Shown here in pieces: positions 1 through 9,213 of a stretch of 55,136 nt of DNA (the first letter of the stretch is position 1; each line of letters starts with the position of its first letter). A program made the translations under genes and the position numbers. The notes under the pieces are model-generated. The model did not search any database and was not told where the DNA came from. It worked only from the letters and a program-made list of their open reading frames with translations. Source of the DNA: Prolixibacteraceae bacterium (lineage in GTDB: Bacteria > Bacteroidota > Bacteroidia > Bacteroidales > Prolixibacteraceae); the NCBI GenBank assembly GCA_028282195.1, contig JANQII010000112.1, forward strand, positions 1 to 55,136, in the 5' to 3' direction.

Positions 1-144
1 TGTGTTTTTCATAGTTCTACATTGGTTATTGAGTGTTGTATATTCATTATTTTCTTGCTTTCCCCTAAATTCATATTTGTGTATAAAGCATAGCTTCTCG
101 AAGAAGAGGAAGAGTAAAAAACCAATTGTTCCACTCAATAGCAT
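1..144 (-). CDS. Possible partial ORF at left edge, N-terminal membrane segment
   Basis: An open frame runs off the left edge. From the ATG at 144 it gives 48 residues without a stop, beginning MLLSGTIGFLLFLFFEKL, a single hydrophobic segment followed by a polar stretch. The frame also stays open upstream to about 240 before stops, so the start is not fixed. The hydrophobic segment followed by a charged tail vaguely recalls ZIP-type transporters, but no diagnostic motif is visible. It could equally be a chance frame in AT-rich DNA. Function unknown. Confidence 0.22.
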   Translation of the reverse strand, partial: MLLSGTIGFLLFLFFEKLCFIHKYEFRGKQENNEYTTLNNQCRTMKNT

Positions 145-303
145 ACTATTATCATTTAAGTTTTGACAACTCCATTGATTAACAAAAACAGTTAAAAAGA
201 TTTTCTTCCTTTTTTTAAATCTCAGCAAACAACTTTCACTTTAGCGTTGTTATTAAACATCGAAAGATACACTATTGAGCTTAAGAGTATTTTGATTTTT
301 ATC

Positions 304-412
304 AAACCTCTGAATACGGAAAGTCTTTTGTTGTTGTCATGGCGTATTTAGACATTTAACCGGGTTTAATTGTTTCCCGGCTGACCGACCGTCTTTCAGA
401 GGTTTTCTTTTT
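304..412 (+). ncRNA. Candidate structured RNA or terminator-like fold
   Basis: AAACCTCTGAA (304-314) pairs perfectly with TTCAGAGGTTT (395-405). The stem continues after a small internal loop as ACGG (316-319) with CCGT (389-392). Inside are a short GTCT/AGAC pairing (323-326 with 350-353) and a CCGGG/CCCGG hairpin (360-364 with 376-380), giving a possible three-way junction. A T-rich tail follows on the plus strand, as after an intrinsic terminator. I do not recognise the class. On the minus strand it would lie about 160 nt upstream of the edge ORF and could be a leader. Confidence 0.33.
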
Positions 413-700
413 CATTTTTTTAAAATCGAAAATCCTGAGTATTCAAAACAAAACTTTCAAAGCAATCAGTCGCCTAAATCCATACACGAATACAATTGAA
501 TGCAGTTGAAAACATGGAAAAACAATCGTATTCAACTGTTTTTTATCGTTTTCAATTACTTCTTAAGTTAATGAAAATGATAATACTCCACGAATAATAC
601 AGCTGATAAATTCTTTTTCGAACTTTAGTTAAGATTTATAATGTCTATCCAATTAAAGTTCTATTTTTGTTAATAGAATCTAATATTCCCATCGTACTAT

Positions 701-1456
701 ATGATACACGACCAAAAAGTTATAGTTGTTTTACCAGCCTATAATGCTGCAAAAACCCTTAAGCAAACCTATAATGAAATTGACTTTACCATTGTAGATG
801 ATGTTATTCTTGTTGATGACCATAGCAATGATGAAACGGTTGAAGTAGGCAAACAGCTTGGGATAAAACACATCATCAGGCATGATCAAAACAAGGGCTA
901 TGGCGGAAATCAAAAAAGTTGCTACAATAAAGCATTGGAACTTGAAGCTGATATCGTGATTATGCTCCACCCCGACTACCAGTATACGCCAAAGCTAATC
1001 CCGGCCATGAGCAACCTGATTGCCAGTGGACTTTATCATGTTGTATTAGGGTCACGTATTTTGGGCAAAGGTGCTTTAAAAGGAGGAATGCCATTAATCA
1101 AATACATCGCTAATCGCACTCTGACACTTATCCAAAATATTTTGATGAATGCAAAACTATCTGAATACCATACAGGCTACCGGGCATTTTCCCGAGAAGT
1201 ACTTGAGAAAGTGAACTACAATGCAAACTCAGATAACTTTGTTTTTGACAACCAAATGCTGGCACAAATCTGGTATGCCGGATATGAAATTGCAGAAATC
1301 ACCTGCCCCACCAAATATTTTGATGATGCATCAAGTATTAATTTGAAGAATAGCAGTATTTATGGGATTGGGGTTCTAACTACATCAATACGCTACAGGT
1401 TGCAAAAGTGGGGAGTAAAAAACGAATTATTTAATACCGAAAAAATACATAATTGA
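701..1456 (+). CDS. Family 2 glycosyltransferase (dolichyl-phosphate-mannose-synthase-like)
   Basis: A 251-residue GT-A-fold glycosyltransferase, expected to move a sugar from a nucleotide donor to a lipid carrier or glycan on the cytoplasmic face. The N-terminus VVLPAYNAAKTL, the VDDHSNDET nucleotide-binding segment (about residues 38-46), HPDYQY in the place of the DxD metal motif, GSR near 117 and the acceptor-side motif EYHTGYRAFSREVL are typical of the DPM1/DPG branch. No membrane anchor is seen. It shares the GYGGNQK and KGGMP motifs with the next gene, 4 nt downstream, so the two look like a tandem duplication in one operon. A TATTTTTG -7 box lies at 662-669. Donor and acceptor cannot be read from the sequence. 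Confidence 0.85.
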   Translation: MIHDQKVIVVLPAYNAAKTLKQTYNEIDFTIVDDVILVDDHSNDETVEVGKQLGIKHIIRHDQNKGYGGNQKSCYNKALELEADIVIMLHPDYQYTPKLIPAMSNLIASGLYHVVLGSRILGKGALKGGMPLIKYIANRTLTLIQNILMNAKLSEYHTGYRAFSREVLEKVNYNANSDNFVFDNQMLAQIWYAGYEIAEITCPTKYFDDASSINLKNSSIYGIGVLTTSIRYRLQKWGVKNELFNTEKIHN

Positions 1457-1460
1457 GGTG

Positions 1461-2963
1461 ATGCAAGAGAAGTCAAAAAAAAGATTGCTGATCTTTATCG
1501 TTGCCCAGAATGCTGAAGAAAAGATTGAAGGGGTTTTAAACCGAATACCTGAAAATATTTTTGAAATCTATGACTATGAAATCCTAATTATCGATAATTT
1601 TTCAAAAGATAAGACTTTTGAAAAAGCTCATGATTTCAAAAACCTCAACCAAGATATTAACCTCAAAGTTCTGTTCAACCCTTCCAGCCAAGGATATGGT
1701 GGAAACCAAAAACTTGGTTACGAATATGCAATTCAAAACGGTTTTGAGGTAATCGTTGTTCTTCATGGTGATGGGCAATATCCACCCGAAATGCTTGAAG
1801 AAATAATATCCCCGGTATTTAGTAAAAAGTATGAAGCAGTTTTTGGCTCGAGGATGCTGGTTAAAGGAAATGCACGTAAAGGAGGGATGCCTTTCCTTCG
1901 TTATCAGGGGAATAAACTACTTACACGGTTTCAAAACTTTTTATTGGGAACCGGGCTTACTGAATTTCATTCAGGCTTCCGTGCATATTCAGTAAATACC
2001 TTAAAAGAAATACCGTTTAAAAGAAATTCGAACGATTTTCATTTTGACACACAAATCATTATCCAGCTTTTACTGGCTCGAAAAAAAATAAAAGAAATTC
2101 CCATCACCACATACTATGGTGAAGAAATTTACCGGGTAAATGCAATAAATTATGCCTGGAATGTTTTAAAGGATTCAATTGGAGTACATCTTCATAATTT
2201 ATCCATTTTTTATAAGAGGGAATTTGATGTTACTCCGCCATCTGAGGAATATCAATTAAAACTAGACTACTTGTCATCGCATACCCTTGCCATCGATAAT
2301 ACTGAAAAGAATTCAAAAGTACTCGATATTGGAGGAGGACAAGGAAGGATTGCGCATGAATTAAGAAAGAAATCCTGTTTTGTAGCCGGAATTGATCGTT
2401 GCAATCTTGAAAATCCTGACGGTTATGACCTGTTTTATCAAGAAGATCTGGATTTTACATCATTTGATTTTGATTTATCAGAATTTGATACCATTTTAAT
2501 GCTTGATATTATAGAACACCTTGCAGATCCTGAAGGATTCCTGGATAAGCTCAGGGAAAAAGCGCGACTAAACCAACCCAAAATAATAGTAACTTCTCCG
2601 AATATTGCTTTTATTGTTTTAAGGATACAGTTACTTTTTGGACAGTTCAATTACGGGAAGCAAGGAATCTTAGATAAAACCCATAAGAGACTTTTTAATT
2701 TCAGAACAATGAAAACCATCTTTCGCCAGTGCGGCTATACAATCGAAAAAGTCAGAGGAATTCCGGCTCCCTTTCCAAAAGCCGTAGGAGTCAACTGGCT
2801 TGGAAAATCGATGATTGCAATAAACCGGTTTCTTATTTTTTTAAACAAATCCTTGTTTTCATACCAGATCTACATGGAAGTCAAACCCACTCCCATCATT
2901 GAAATCCTTCTGGAATACTCGGTATCTGAAAGTAAAAAAAGAAAAGATGGTCTTAAGTTATAG
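1461..2963 (+). CDS. Fused GT2 glycosyltransferase and SAM-dependent methyltransferase
   Basis: A two-domain protein of about 500 residues. Residues 1-235 form a GT2 domain (NFSKDKT, GYGGNQK, LHGDGQYPPEML with the metal-binding Asp, GSRMLVKG, EFHSGFRAYS). From about residue 285 a class I methyltransferase begins with the SAM-binding glycine motif KVLDIGGGQGR and continues with the acidic strand and the FDTILMLDIIEHL motif. The N-terminal half is a paralogue of the preceding gene. ATG at 1461 is chosen; a GTG one codon earlier (1458) is the alternative. The fusion suggests glycosylation and methylation of one lipid-linked intermediate, but the substrate is unknown. The C-terminal hydrophobic stretch RFLIFLNKSLFSYQIYM may contact the membrane. 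Confidence 0.85.
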   Translation: MQEKSKKRLLIFIVAQNAEEKIEGVLNRIPENIFEIYDYEILIIDNFSKDKTFEKAHDFKNLNQDINLKVLFNPSSQGYGGNQKLGYEYAIQNGFEVIVVLHGDGQYPPEMLEEIISPVFSKKYEAVFGSRMLVKGNARKGGMPFLRYQGNKLLTRFQNFLLGTGLTEFHSGFRAYSVNTLKEIPFKRNSNDFHFDTQIIIQLLLARKKIKEIPITTYYGEEIYRVNAINYAWNVLKDSIGVHLHNLSIFYKREFDVTPPSEEYQLKLDYLSSHTLAIDNTEKNSKVLDIGGGQGRIAHELRKKSCFVAGIDRCNLENPDGYDLFYQEDLDFTSFDFDLSEFDTILMLDIIEHLADPEGFLDKLREKARLNQPKIIVTSPNIAFIVLRIQLLFGQFNYGKQGILDKTHKRLFNFRTMKTIFRQCGYTIEKVRGIPAPFPKAVGVNWLGKSMIAINRFLIFLNKSLFSYQIYMEVKPTPIIEILLEYSVSESKKRKDGLKL

Positions 2964-2995
2964 AATTAACATGAATCCTACGAAAGAAACTGGTT

Positions 2996-5089
2996 ATGAT
3001 TTTTAAATACAGAAAATACACTTTTTCGAGGAACTTTTTGATCTCTTTGATATTACCTATTTTCATGGTATTCTACCTTTTGTACCTTGGAGCAGCAGAC
3101 GGACACAAATCTTTAACCGGGATTGATGGAGAATATGTTTATTTACTTAATGGATTAAACATCTCAACTTTTCAGTTTAAAAACATAGGATTTACTGACC
3201 ATCCCGGAACCCCTTTTTTGGTGCTCACGGGTGTATTTATAAAGCTTTCTCATTTATTATTCGGTCAGGGAAATATTATTGATGATGTAATAACACGTCC
3301 GGATTTCTACCTCAAGGCATGCTCAATGTTCATGCTTGGATTATCATCTCTGATATTAATCTGGGGAGGGAAGAAAATAATTGATAAAACCAAGAGCATT
3401 ACTGCAATGATTTTCATTCAGGGCACCTATTTTCTTTCTGAGATTGTGTTATCTATGCAACTTAGGTTCATTGTTGACAGGCTATTACCATTGGTGGCCT
3501 TTATTTTTTCAGTTTATACAATCTTGTTTTTATACAACGAAATTTCTGAACGGAAATATGCCATATTTTCCGGGTTAATATTAGGGTTTGGATTTATTGC
3601 CAAATTTAATTTCGTAGTAATCGCTTTTATTCCTCCCCTAATTTTGAATTATAAATACTGGATCAGATATGTTAGTAGCTTTCTTATCGCTGCATTCTTA
3701 TCCTTTCTGCCCGTAATTGATAAATTCGGGAATGCCAAAAAGTTTATACTTCAACTTTTTCTCAACAAAGGGACTTACGGAGGAGGAGAAAGAGGAATAA
3801 TCGATTCAGAAATGTTCTTATCAACTTTTGGAAAGCTATACGAATACGGTGAAAATTTCCTTTGTTTTTTTGCATTTGCACTTGCTTCTGTTTTTTTATA
3901 TCTGCTTTTTAAAAAGGGAAAAAAAGAAAACCGAAAGAAAGCTCTTTTTTTTGCTGGATTCCTTGTTGCTTCCATCTTGATGGTAATAATGATTTCGAAG
4001 AACTTTAAAAGTTACTATTTAATACCAACACTTGGGATATCAGGAATTGCTACATTCCTGGCATTGCAGTTCCTTTCATATTACAGCAAATTAAACAAAT
4101 TACTACAGACATTCATAGCAATCGTTGTCTTTGGATATCTCTTCATCCCAATCATTGGGGATTTGAATAACTTCAAAGAATTTACAAAGCAAAAGCAAAA
4201 AGAACGATTGGAAACCAGACGCTTTATTGATAATAATATTGCTTCAGGCAATTTTTGGTTTCTTGAGCCGGGATGGATTTCAGGCCCTTTTGAAATCAAT
4301 GGGTTACTTTGGGGAATTAGTTACGTAGCTGGAAAAAATGATTTCACTGAAAACTACATGAAGCTAAATCCCTGTATCCTTACATATGAAGGAGATAATA
4401 GACCAATTAAACATTTTCGCACCAGAGATGCGGAAATTGATAAAATATTTAACGAAAATACTCCTGTTTACCTTTTTTCTACCCCAGGTAGAAGAACACA
4501 TTTATTACAGCAGGAACTGACTAATCAATCCGAATCATTGAACTTAAAAGTGTCTTATGATACCATTTATACGAACAATGAAAATAATGATCGGGTGATT
4601 AAAGCAAGTTTCCATCAAAAGCATGACACCGTGACTTGCACAGCGATTACAACTTTTAACAATCTGGAGGGTGAGTACCCATTCTGGAAACAAAATTCTG
4701 TAACAGAAGAATTGGCTTATTCCAGCAATAAATCTTCAAAAATAAACAGGGAATATAGATCCAGTCCTGTTTACAGGAAAGATTCAATACCACAATTCAC
4801 TGATAATTTAAATTCAATCGTTGTTTCCTGCAAGTATTTTCAAATCGGGAAAAAAAACAGGACGCGGCTAGTCATTGACCTTATCAATATTAACGAGGAA
4901 CGATTTCTATACACTGTACCTTGCAGAGATTATTTTAACAAGCTTGAGACTTGGGATGATTTTGAATATAAATTATATGTTCCAAAAAGATTCAGGGGAA
5001 CAGAAAGCCTAAATACCTACTTTTACAATACATCAAAAGAAGCCGTTTACCTTGACGATATAAAAGTTACCCTAAATATTAAACCCTAA
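2996..5089 (+). CDS. Polytopic membrane protein, GT-C glycosyltransferase-like
   Basis: A 697-residue protein with about 10 hydrophobic segments in the first 400 residues and a soluble C-terminal region of about 290 residues ending in a beta-rich stretch. The loop after TM1 carries acidic residues (GIDGEYVYLLNGL) and FTDHPGTP, comparable to the acidic catalytic loop of GT39/ArnT-type enzymes that use polyprenyl-phosphate sugars. I infer a GT-C role in surface glycan or lipid modification. It lies 32 nt behind the fused GT2-methyltransferase, probably in the same transcript. The upstream ATG at 2971 reaches a stop within 12 codons, so 2996 is the start. Family not identified precisely; function remains a prediction. 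Confidence 0.6.
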   Translation: MIFKYRKYTFSRNFLISLILPIFMVFYLLYLGAADGHKSLTGIDGEYVYLLNGLNISTFQFKNIGFTDHPGTPFLVLTGVFIKLSHLLFGQGNIIDDVITRPDFYLKACSMFMLGLSSLILIWGGKKIIDKTKSITAMIFIQGTYFLSEIVLSMQLRFIVDRLLPLVAFIFSVYTILFLYNEISERKYAIFSGLILGFGFIAKFNFVVIAFIPPLILNYKYWIRYVSSFLIAAFLSFLPVIDKFGNAKKFILQLFLNKGTYGGGERGIIDSEMFLSTFGKLYEYGENFLCFFAFALASVFLYLLFKKGKKENRKKALFFAGFLVASILMVIMISKNFKSYYLIPTLGISGIATFLALQFLSYYSKLNKLLQTFIAIVVFGYLFIPIIGDLNNFKEFTKQKQKERLETRRFIDNNIASGNFWFLEPGWISGPFEINGLLWGISYVAGKNDFTENYMKLNPCILTYEGDNRPIKHFRTRDAEIDKIFNENTPVYLFSTPGRRTHLLQQELTNQSESLNLKVSYDTIYTNNENNDRVIKASFHQKHDTVTCTAITTFNNLEGEYPFWKQNSVTEELAYSSNKSSKINREYRSSPVYRKDSIPQFTDNLNSIVVSCKYFQIGKKNRTRLVIDLININEERFLYTVPCRDYFNKLETWDDFEYKLYVPKRFRGTESLNTYFYNTSKEAVYLDDIKVTLNIKP

Positions 5090-5134
5090 CCCTATATATT
5101 GTTCACTATAAACATTTTAGGATTTAGAAGAAAA

Positions 5135-5142
5135 TATCTTTG
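5135..5142 (+). promoter_or_regulatory. Candidate -7 promoter element TATCTTTG
   Basis: This matches the Bacteroidota TAnnTTTG element and lies 79 nt before the start at 5222, in the 132-nt gap after the previous gene. No clear TTTG is found at the right distance upstream, so it is a weak call. Confidence 0.3.
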
Positions 5143-5221
5143 ACAACTTAAATCGACAAAAAAACCAGATTGCAGAATCGTTATTATCCAGAAATTAATA
5201 TTTTTACACAAACCAACATAT

Positions 5222-7480
5222 ATGAAAAAGAATGCTGTCTCGATAACACTCCTAACAATAGTTACCGCTGTAATTCTGTTTCTTGTTTTTAAACCAGTCC
5301 TCCAGCATCCGAACGGAATTCTATTCTCAAAATCTATTGACCCGCTAAAAAGCTATTATAACTTTTCTTACTATTTAAAACATGACTCTGGCATTAAACA
5401 TGATGGCATAAACTATCCTTATGGAGATCATTTACAATACATCAATTCGCATCCACTTTACGTAACCATACTCAAATTTGTAGATAAGTACATTTACCCA
5501 ATTGCAAACTTTGGTGTTGCCATCTTAAATCTATCAATGATCCTTTCATTTTTAATAGCCATGCCATTTTTGTACCTGATCTTAAGAAGGTTTAAACTGC
5601 CTGCATGGTATTCCATTATTATTGCTTTGCTAATTGGGTTTATGAACCCTCAGTTTGATCGTATTCATGGTCATTTTGAAATGGTTTATTGGTTCTTCAT
5701 TCCAATGTTTTGGTATTTACTAATTCGATGGCGTGAAGAAAAAAAATGGTTTTGGGGCTTCTTGCTTGTTTTATCGGGAACTGTTGGTGGATTTATTAGT
5801 GCATATTTTGCTGCTTTTTATGCCATTTTTCTATTTGGAGTTTTAATTGCGGACATTTGGTTAAACAGGAAGCAGTTACATGGTTATTTAAAGTCAGGAC
5901 TGCAACTCTTGATTTTGGCGATAATTCCAATTTTACTTGTTAAAGGACTGGTAGGTTTTACCGATTGGGTTGATGACAGACCATACAACCCCTATGGATT
6001 TTATAAGTATCATGCATCAATCCAGAGTATATTCTTTCCAACAGATTATCTTTTTGGACGATACAATACAAACTTTGAATGGGAAGGAAGAGCTTATATT
6101 GGATTACCGGCAGCTATATTGGCCCTATCCATTGTATTGCATTTTTTATATAATTTAATCAGTAAGAAAAAGAGATCATGGTCAATCTATTTCCAGGAAA
6201 AAGCTTTTCACCCCTATTTAATTGCCGGAACATTGGTTTTGCTTTTCTCCATGTGTTTCCCTTTTAAATGGGGTTTGGGTATTTTACTTGAACTTCTTCC
6301 TCCCGTAAAACAGTTTAGAGCACTCGGCCGTTTTAGCTGGATTTTCTTTTACATATTCACGATTTATTCAGCTTATTTTTTCTACAGTTTTTTTCAGAAA
6401 ATAAATCACAAAAAGGCTTTATCAGCAATATTACTTGTTGCCGTCATTGGAATTTGGCTTTATGATGCCAGCTTAAACGTAAAACGATCAACTAAAAACC
6501 TATTCAATAAGAATGACAAATTAGAAACACAAGATTATGGCTACTCCAGCAGGTTTGAAGAATCTAATATCGATCTGAATCAATTTCAAGCTATATTATC
6601 TCTTCCTTTCGCAAGTACTTGCGGCGATAAACTTCTATTCGAATATGGCACAACGGCCTTAGTTGAAGCGATGAAATGTTCATATCACACGGGAATCCCA
6701 ATCGTTCAAAGTTTTTCTCCCAGGCTCTCATTCTCGCAAGCTCTTAGCAGTATTCAAATGTTAGCAGATTCTGCGATAAGAAAAACTCGTTTGGACGATA
6801 TGAATGAAAAGCCATTGTTGTTGATTTGCACCAAACATAAAATGAATGAGCAGGAAAAATGGCTTCAATCTCATGCAAGTATTTTTTGGGAAGACCAATA
6901 CATTTCGATGTCAACTCTTCCTGTATCTGTTTTTAAAACAAGTCATCAAAACTGGTTGAACCATGTTGAATACCTGATACCTGAATTAAAATGCGAAGGA
7001 ACTATTTGCGCAGATACACCTTCCAGGCTTATCTATTACGATGATTTTAATGAACATGAATCTGAAAATAGCTTCTCTTCAGAAGGGGCCATTTATAAAC
7101 GCCGGGGAGAAATTGAAGTATTTAATGATAAGTTACCAGTTGATTCGGGCAAGGTTAATCTATCGTTTTGGCTTTATTTTGACACCAGACGTTACGACAT
7201 GCCCCAACCAATTCTACATACCTTGAACGAGAATAACGAGCTTGTTGAAAACACCAAGCTAAATAATCGACAGGTTCATGATATTTACAAGAACTGGGTT
7301 AGAATATCTACCCAAATCAATGCCCAAAAGGGATTTAATTATCAACTTACTGTCCAGGGGAAATATATAACTATTGACGATTTACTAATTAAACCAGAGA
7401 ATGCAAATGTTCTTATTAAAAATCCTGAAGGTTTTGATCTGTTCAATAATTTTCCACTAACAAAACAGCTAAGCAATTAA
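5222..7480 (+). CDS. Large polytopic membrane protein of the glycan locus, probable GT-C fold
   Basis: A 752-residue protein. It starts with a membrane segment (MKKNAVSITLLTIVTAVILFL), then a long first extracytoplasmic loop with acidic and aromatic residues (SIDPLKSYYNF, DGINYPYGDHL), about 10 further membrane segments to residue 410, and a soluble C-terminal part of some 330 residues. This layout is common to YfhO/GT-C-type proteins that act on lipid-linked sugars. No signature fixes its substrate. Its stop overlaps the stop of the convergent gene at 7477 by 4 nt. C-terminal beta-rich region may be a carbohydrate-binding module (inference). Exact function unknown. Confidence 0.6.
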   Translation: MKKNAVSITLLTIVTAVILFLVFKPVLQHPNGILFSKSIDPLKSYYNFSYYLKHDSGIKHDGINYPYGDHLQYINSHPLYVTILKFVDKYIYPIANFGVAILNLSMILSFLIAMPFLYLILRRFKLPAWYSIIIALLIGFMNPQFDRIHGHFEMVYWFFIPMFWYLLIRWREEKKWFWGFLLVLSGTVGGFISAYFAAFYAIFLFGVLIADIWLNRKQLHGYLKSGLQLLILAIIPILLVKGLVGFTDWVDDRPYNPYGFYKYHASIQSIFFPTDYLFGRYNTNFEWEGRAYIGLPAAILALSIVLHFLYNLISKKKRSWSIYFQEKAFHPYLIAGTLVLLFSMCFPFKWGLGILLELLPPVKQFRALGRFSWIFFYIFTIYSAYFFYSFFQKINHKKALSAILLVAVIGIWLYDASLNVKRSTKNLFNKNDKLETQDYGYSSRFEESNIDLNQFQAILSLPFASTCGDKLLFEYGTTALVEAMKCSYHTGIPIVQSFSPRLSFSQALSSIQMLADSAIRKTRLDDMNEKPLLLICTKHKMNEQEKWLQSHASIFWEDQYISMSTLPVSVFKTSHQNWLNHVEYLIPELKCEGTICADTPSRLIYYDDFNEHESENSFSSEGAIYKRRGEIEVFNDKLPVDSGKVNLSFWLYFDTRRYDMPQPILHTLNENNELVENTKLNNRQVHDIYKNWVRISTQINAQKGFNYQLTVQGKYITIDDLLIKPENANVLIKNPEGFDLFNNFPLTKQLSN

Positions 7481-9210
7481 GAGACTGTTTTCTTTGAAAA
7501 TAATTTAACACAAACGTTTCTCATTTCTACTCCATTTTCTCCTGCAACCAGGATAAGCCTTAGGCTGCATTCTTCAACACCTTCAATTTTGGGTATCCAA
7601 TAGTTATATACACCGATTTGTTCTTTATTAAAATAATCTTGGGCAAAGTGAATAATATGGGGTCTATGAAAAAATTTATTATTTCCGGTTTCATCATCAA
7701 TAGTAATTGCAACCCTGGAATCTTCCTCATGTTGAAATTGATTTTTAAAGCTAAGTTGAATCACATTAATATGCTGAATTCTTATTGAATCGGTTTCCCC
7801 AATTCTAAGGAATTCCTTTTGTTTGTTTGCTTCAAGATTTATATCATCGAGATCTAAACACACAATTTCATCGTAACTATCTTCATCCAAAGGTTGATTA
7901 AAGAAAATACCTTGATAGCGCTCATCTGTTTTCATGAAAATCTTCCTGTATCTTTCTTTGTTCATTTCCGCTCCATGCAAAATGTAAGTTTTGTATTGGT
8001 AAGTTTGGATAATATTTAAAATAATTGCGAACACCCCAATCGCAACCAAACCTAATTTGCTCCAACGCTTTGCCTGGTTTATAGTAAAAGCAATAAGAAT
8101 AAAAAAAACAGCGTAAAAGTCAATATAAGCTCTAAGCCCATAACTGCGCCCATAAAACCAAAAGCACCAAGATGATAGAACATAAGTCAACAGAAGAAAA
8201 AATCCAAGCCAGGAAAATGCTTCAAAATATTGTTTTTTGACAGCTAACAATACCAATCCGACAAGACTTATCAAACAAATCGGAGTATACACAAAAAGCC
8301 CTTTCCGGTAGCTAAACAAAATTTTAATGATTTCAGGATCTAACCAATCAAAGCCATAGCCTTCATACGAATAAACTATAAACTTACCGGTTTGTAAATA
8401 CCAGGTCAACAGCTGAATCGAGATAATTGACAGACATAAGAGCAGTCCACCCAAAAGATTTCCGGGTTTCTTAAAAACAAGGCAAAAAGCCTTTTTAAAG
8501 TTAATCCATGAACCTGCCAAAAAGGGCACTACAAAAATAATCAGGCCATTTACTTGTCGTAAGATTATTACAAGTCCCAAAAACAAACATGCGAATAGGA
8601 ATGAACTTCTTTTATAGGTTTCAAAAAAGTATTTTACAAAAAAGAGGAAAGCTGAAATTGCAAAAAGAGAATATATGTGACTAAACGCAGCGTTTGACGT
8701 AGCGTATTGAGTAACAGAGGTGGCAAAAACCAATAAGATTTGGGTAAAAATAATCGAAGCTCTACCGATATTATAAAGTTGAAGCAACTTTCGTAGAAAA
8801 ACCAAGCTTAGGAAAAGATAAAAAATTGCAGCATAATATATTGCTTTATGAAATGGCCTTTGGTAACCGTCTTCAAAAGTACCTTGCATCTCTGTGAAAA
8901 ACCATCCACAAAAGAAAAAAGGACTTTGAAGCAAAGCTGTACCGCAGGCATATCGATTTACATATTTTCCATCTTGCTCCCCGTAAAACCCGAAAGATTC
9001 CGTTCGTTTCAAAAATTTCTCGTTTGGGGTTTCATTGTTGTTGAAACGAACAAAATCGTGATAAATAAAGATTGAAGGTAAATATTCATAGTATCCTTTA
9101 CCGTCTCCGGTTATTGTTCTACCCGCATAATCAAGCCCTGTAACTAAAAATATAAGTGTGATTATTACTTCTGGAATCAACTTTTTATAAATGCGAATAT
9201 TTTTCTTCAT
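7477..9210 (-). CDS. Polytopic membrane protein, GT-C-like (paralogue of the next gene)
   Basis: 577 residues with 10-12 membrane segments and a soluble C-terminal tail of about 150 residues. The first periplasmic loop carries TGDGKGYYEYLPSI, then YVNRYACGTALLQSPFF; further landmarks are GLFVYTP and YGRSYGLRAYIDFY. The same landmarks recur in the neighbour at 9214-10587, so the two are tandem paralogues. The acidic first loop and topology suggest a GT-C glycosyltransferase using a polyprenyl-phosphate sugar, but no named family was assigned. It belongs to the minus-strand group GT2 - methyltransferase - GT-C - GT-C. The start is ATG at 9210, 3 nt after the upstream gene's stop, which implies translational coupling. 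Confidence 0.6.
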   Translation of the reverse strand: MKKNIRIYKKLIPEVIITLIFLVTGLDYAGRTITGDGKGYYEYLPSIFIYHDFVRFNNNETPNEKFLKRTESFGFYGEQDGKYVNRYACGTALLQSPFFFCGWFFTEMQGTFEDGYQRPFHKAIYYAAIFYLFLSLVFLRKLLQLYNIGRASIIFTQILLVFATSVTQYATSNAAFSHIYSLFAISAFLFFVKYFFETYKRSSFLFACLFLGLVIILRQVNGLIIFVVPFLAGSWINFKKAFCLVFKKPGNLLGGLLLCLSIISIQLLTWYLQTGKFIVYSYEGYGFDWLDPEIIKILFSYRKGLFVYTPICLISLVGLVLLAVKKQYFEAFSWLGFFLLLTYVLSSWCFWFYGRSYGLRAYIDFYAVFFILIAFTINQAKRWSKLGLVAIGVFAIILNIIQTYQYKTYILHGAEMNKERYRKIFMKTDERYQGIFFNQPLDEDSYDEIVCLDLDDINLEANKQKEFLRIGETDSIRIQHINVIQLSFKNQFQHEEDSRVAITIDDETGNNKFFHRPHIIHFAQDYFNKEQIGVYNYWIPKIEGVEECSLRLILVAGENGVEMRNVCVKLFSKKTVS

Positions 9211-9213
9211 CTC

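Noticed and set aside
304-405. Assignment of the fold to a known riboswitch or hammerhead ribozyme
   Set aside because: CTGACCGA does not match the hammerhead CUGAUGA core, and I could not place TPP, glycine, purine or SAM consensus elements.
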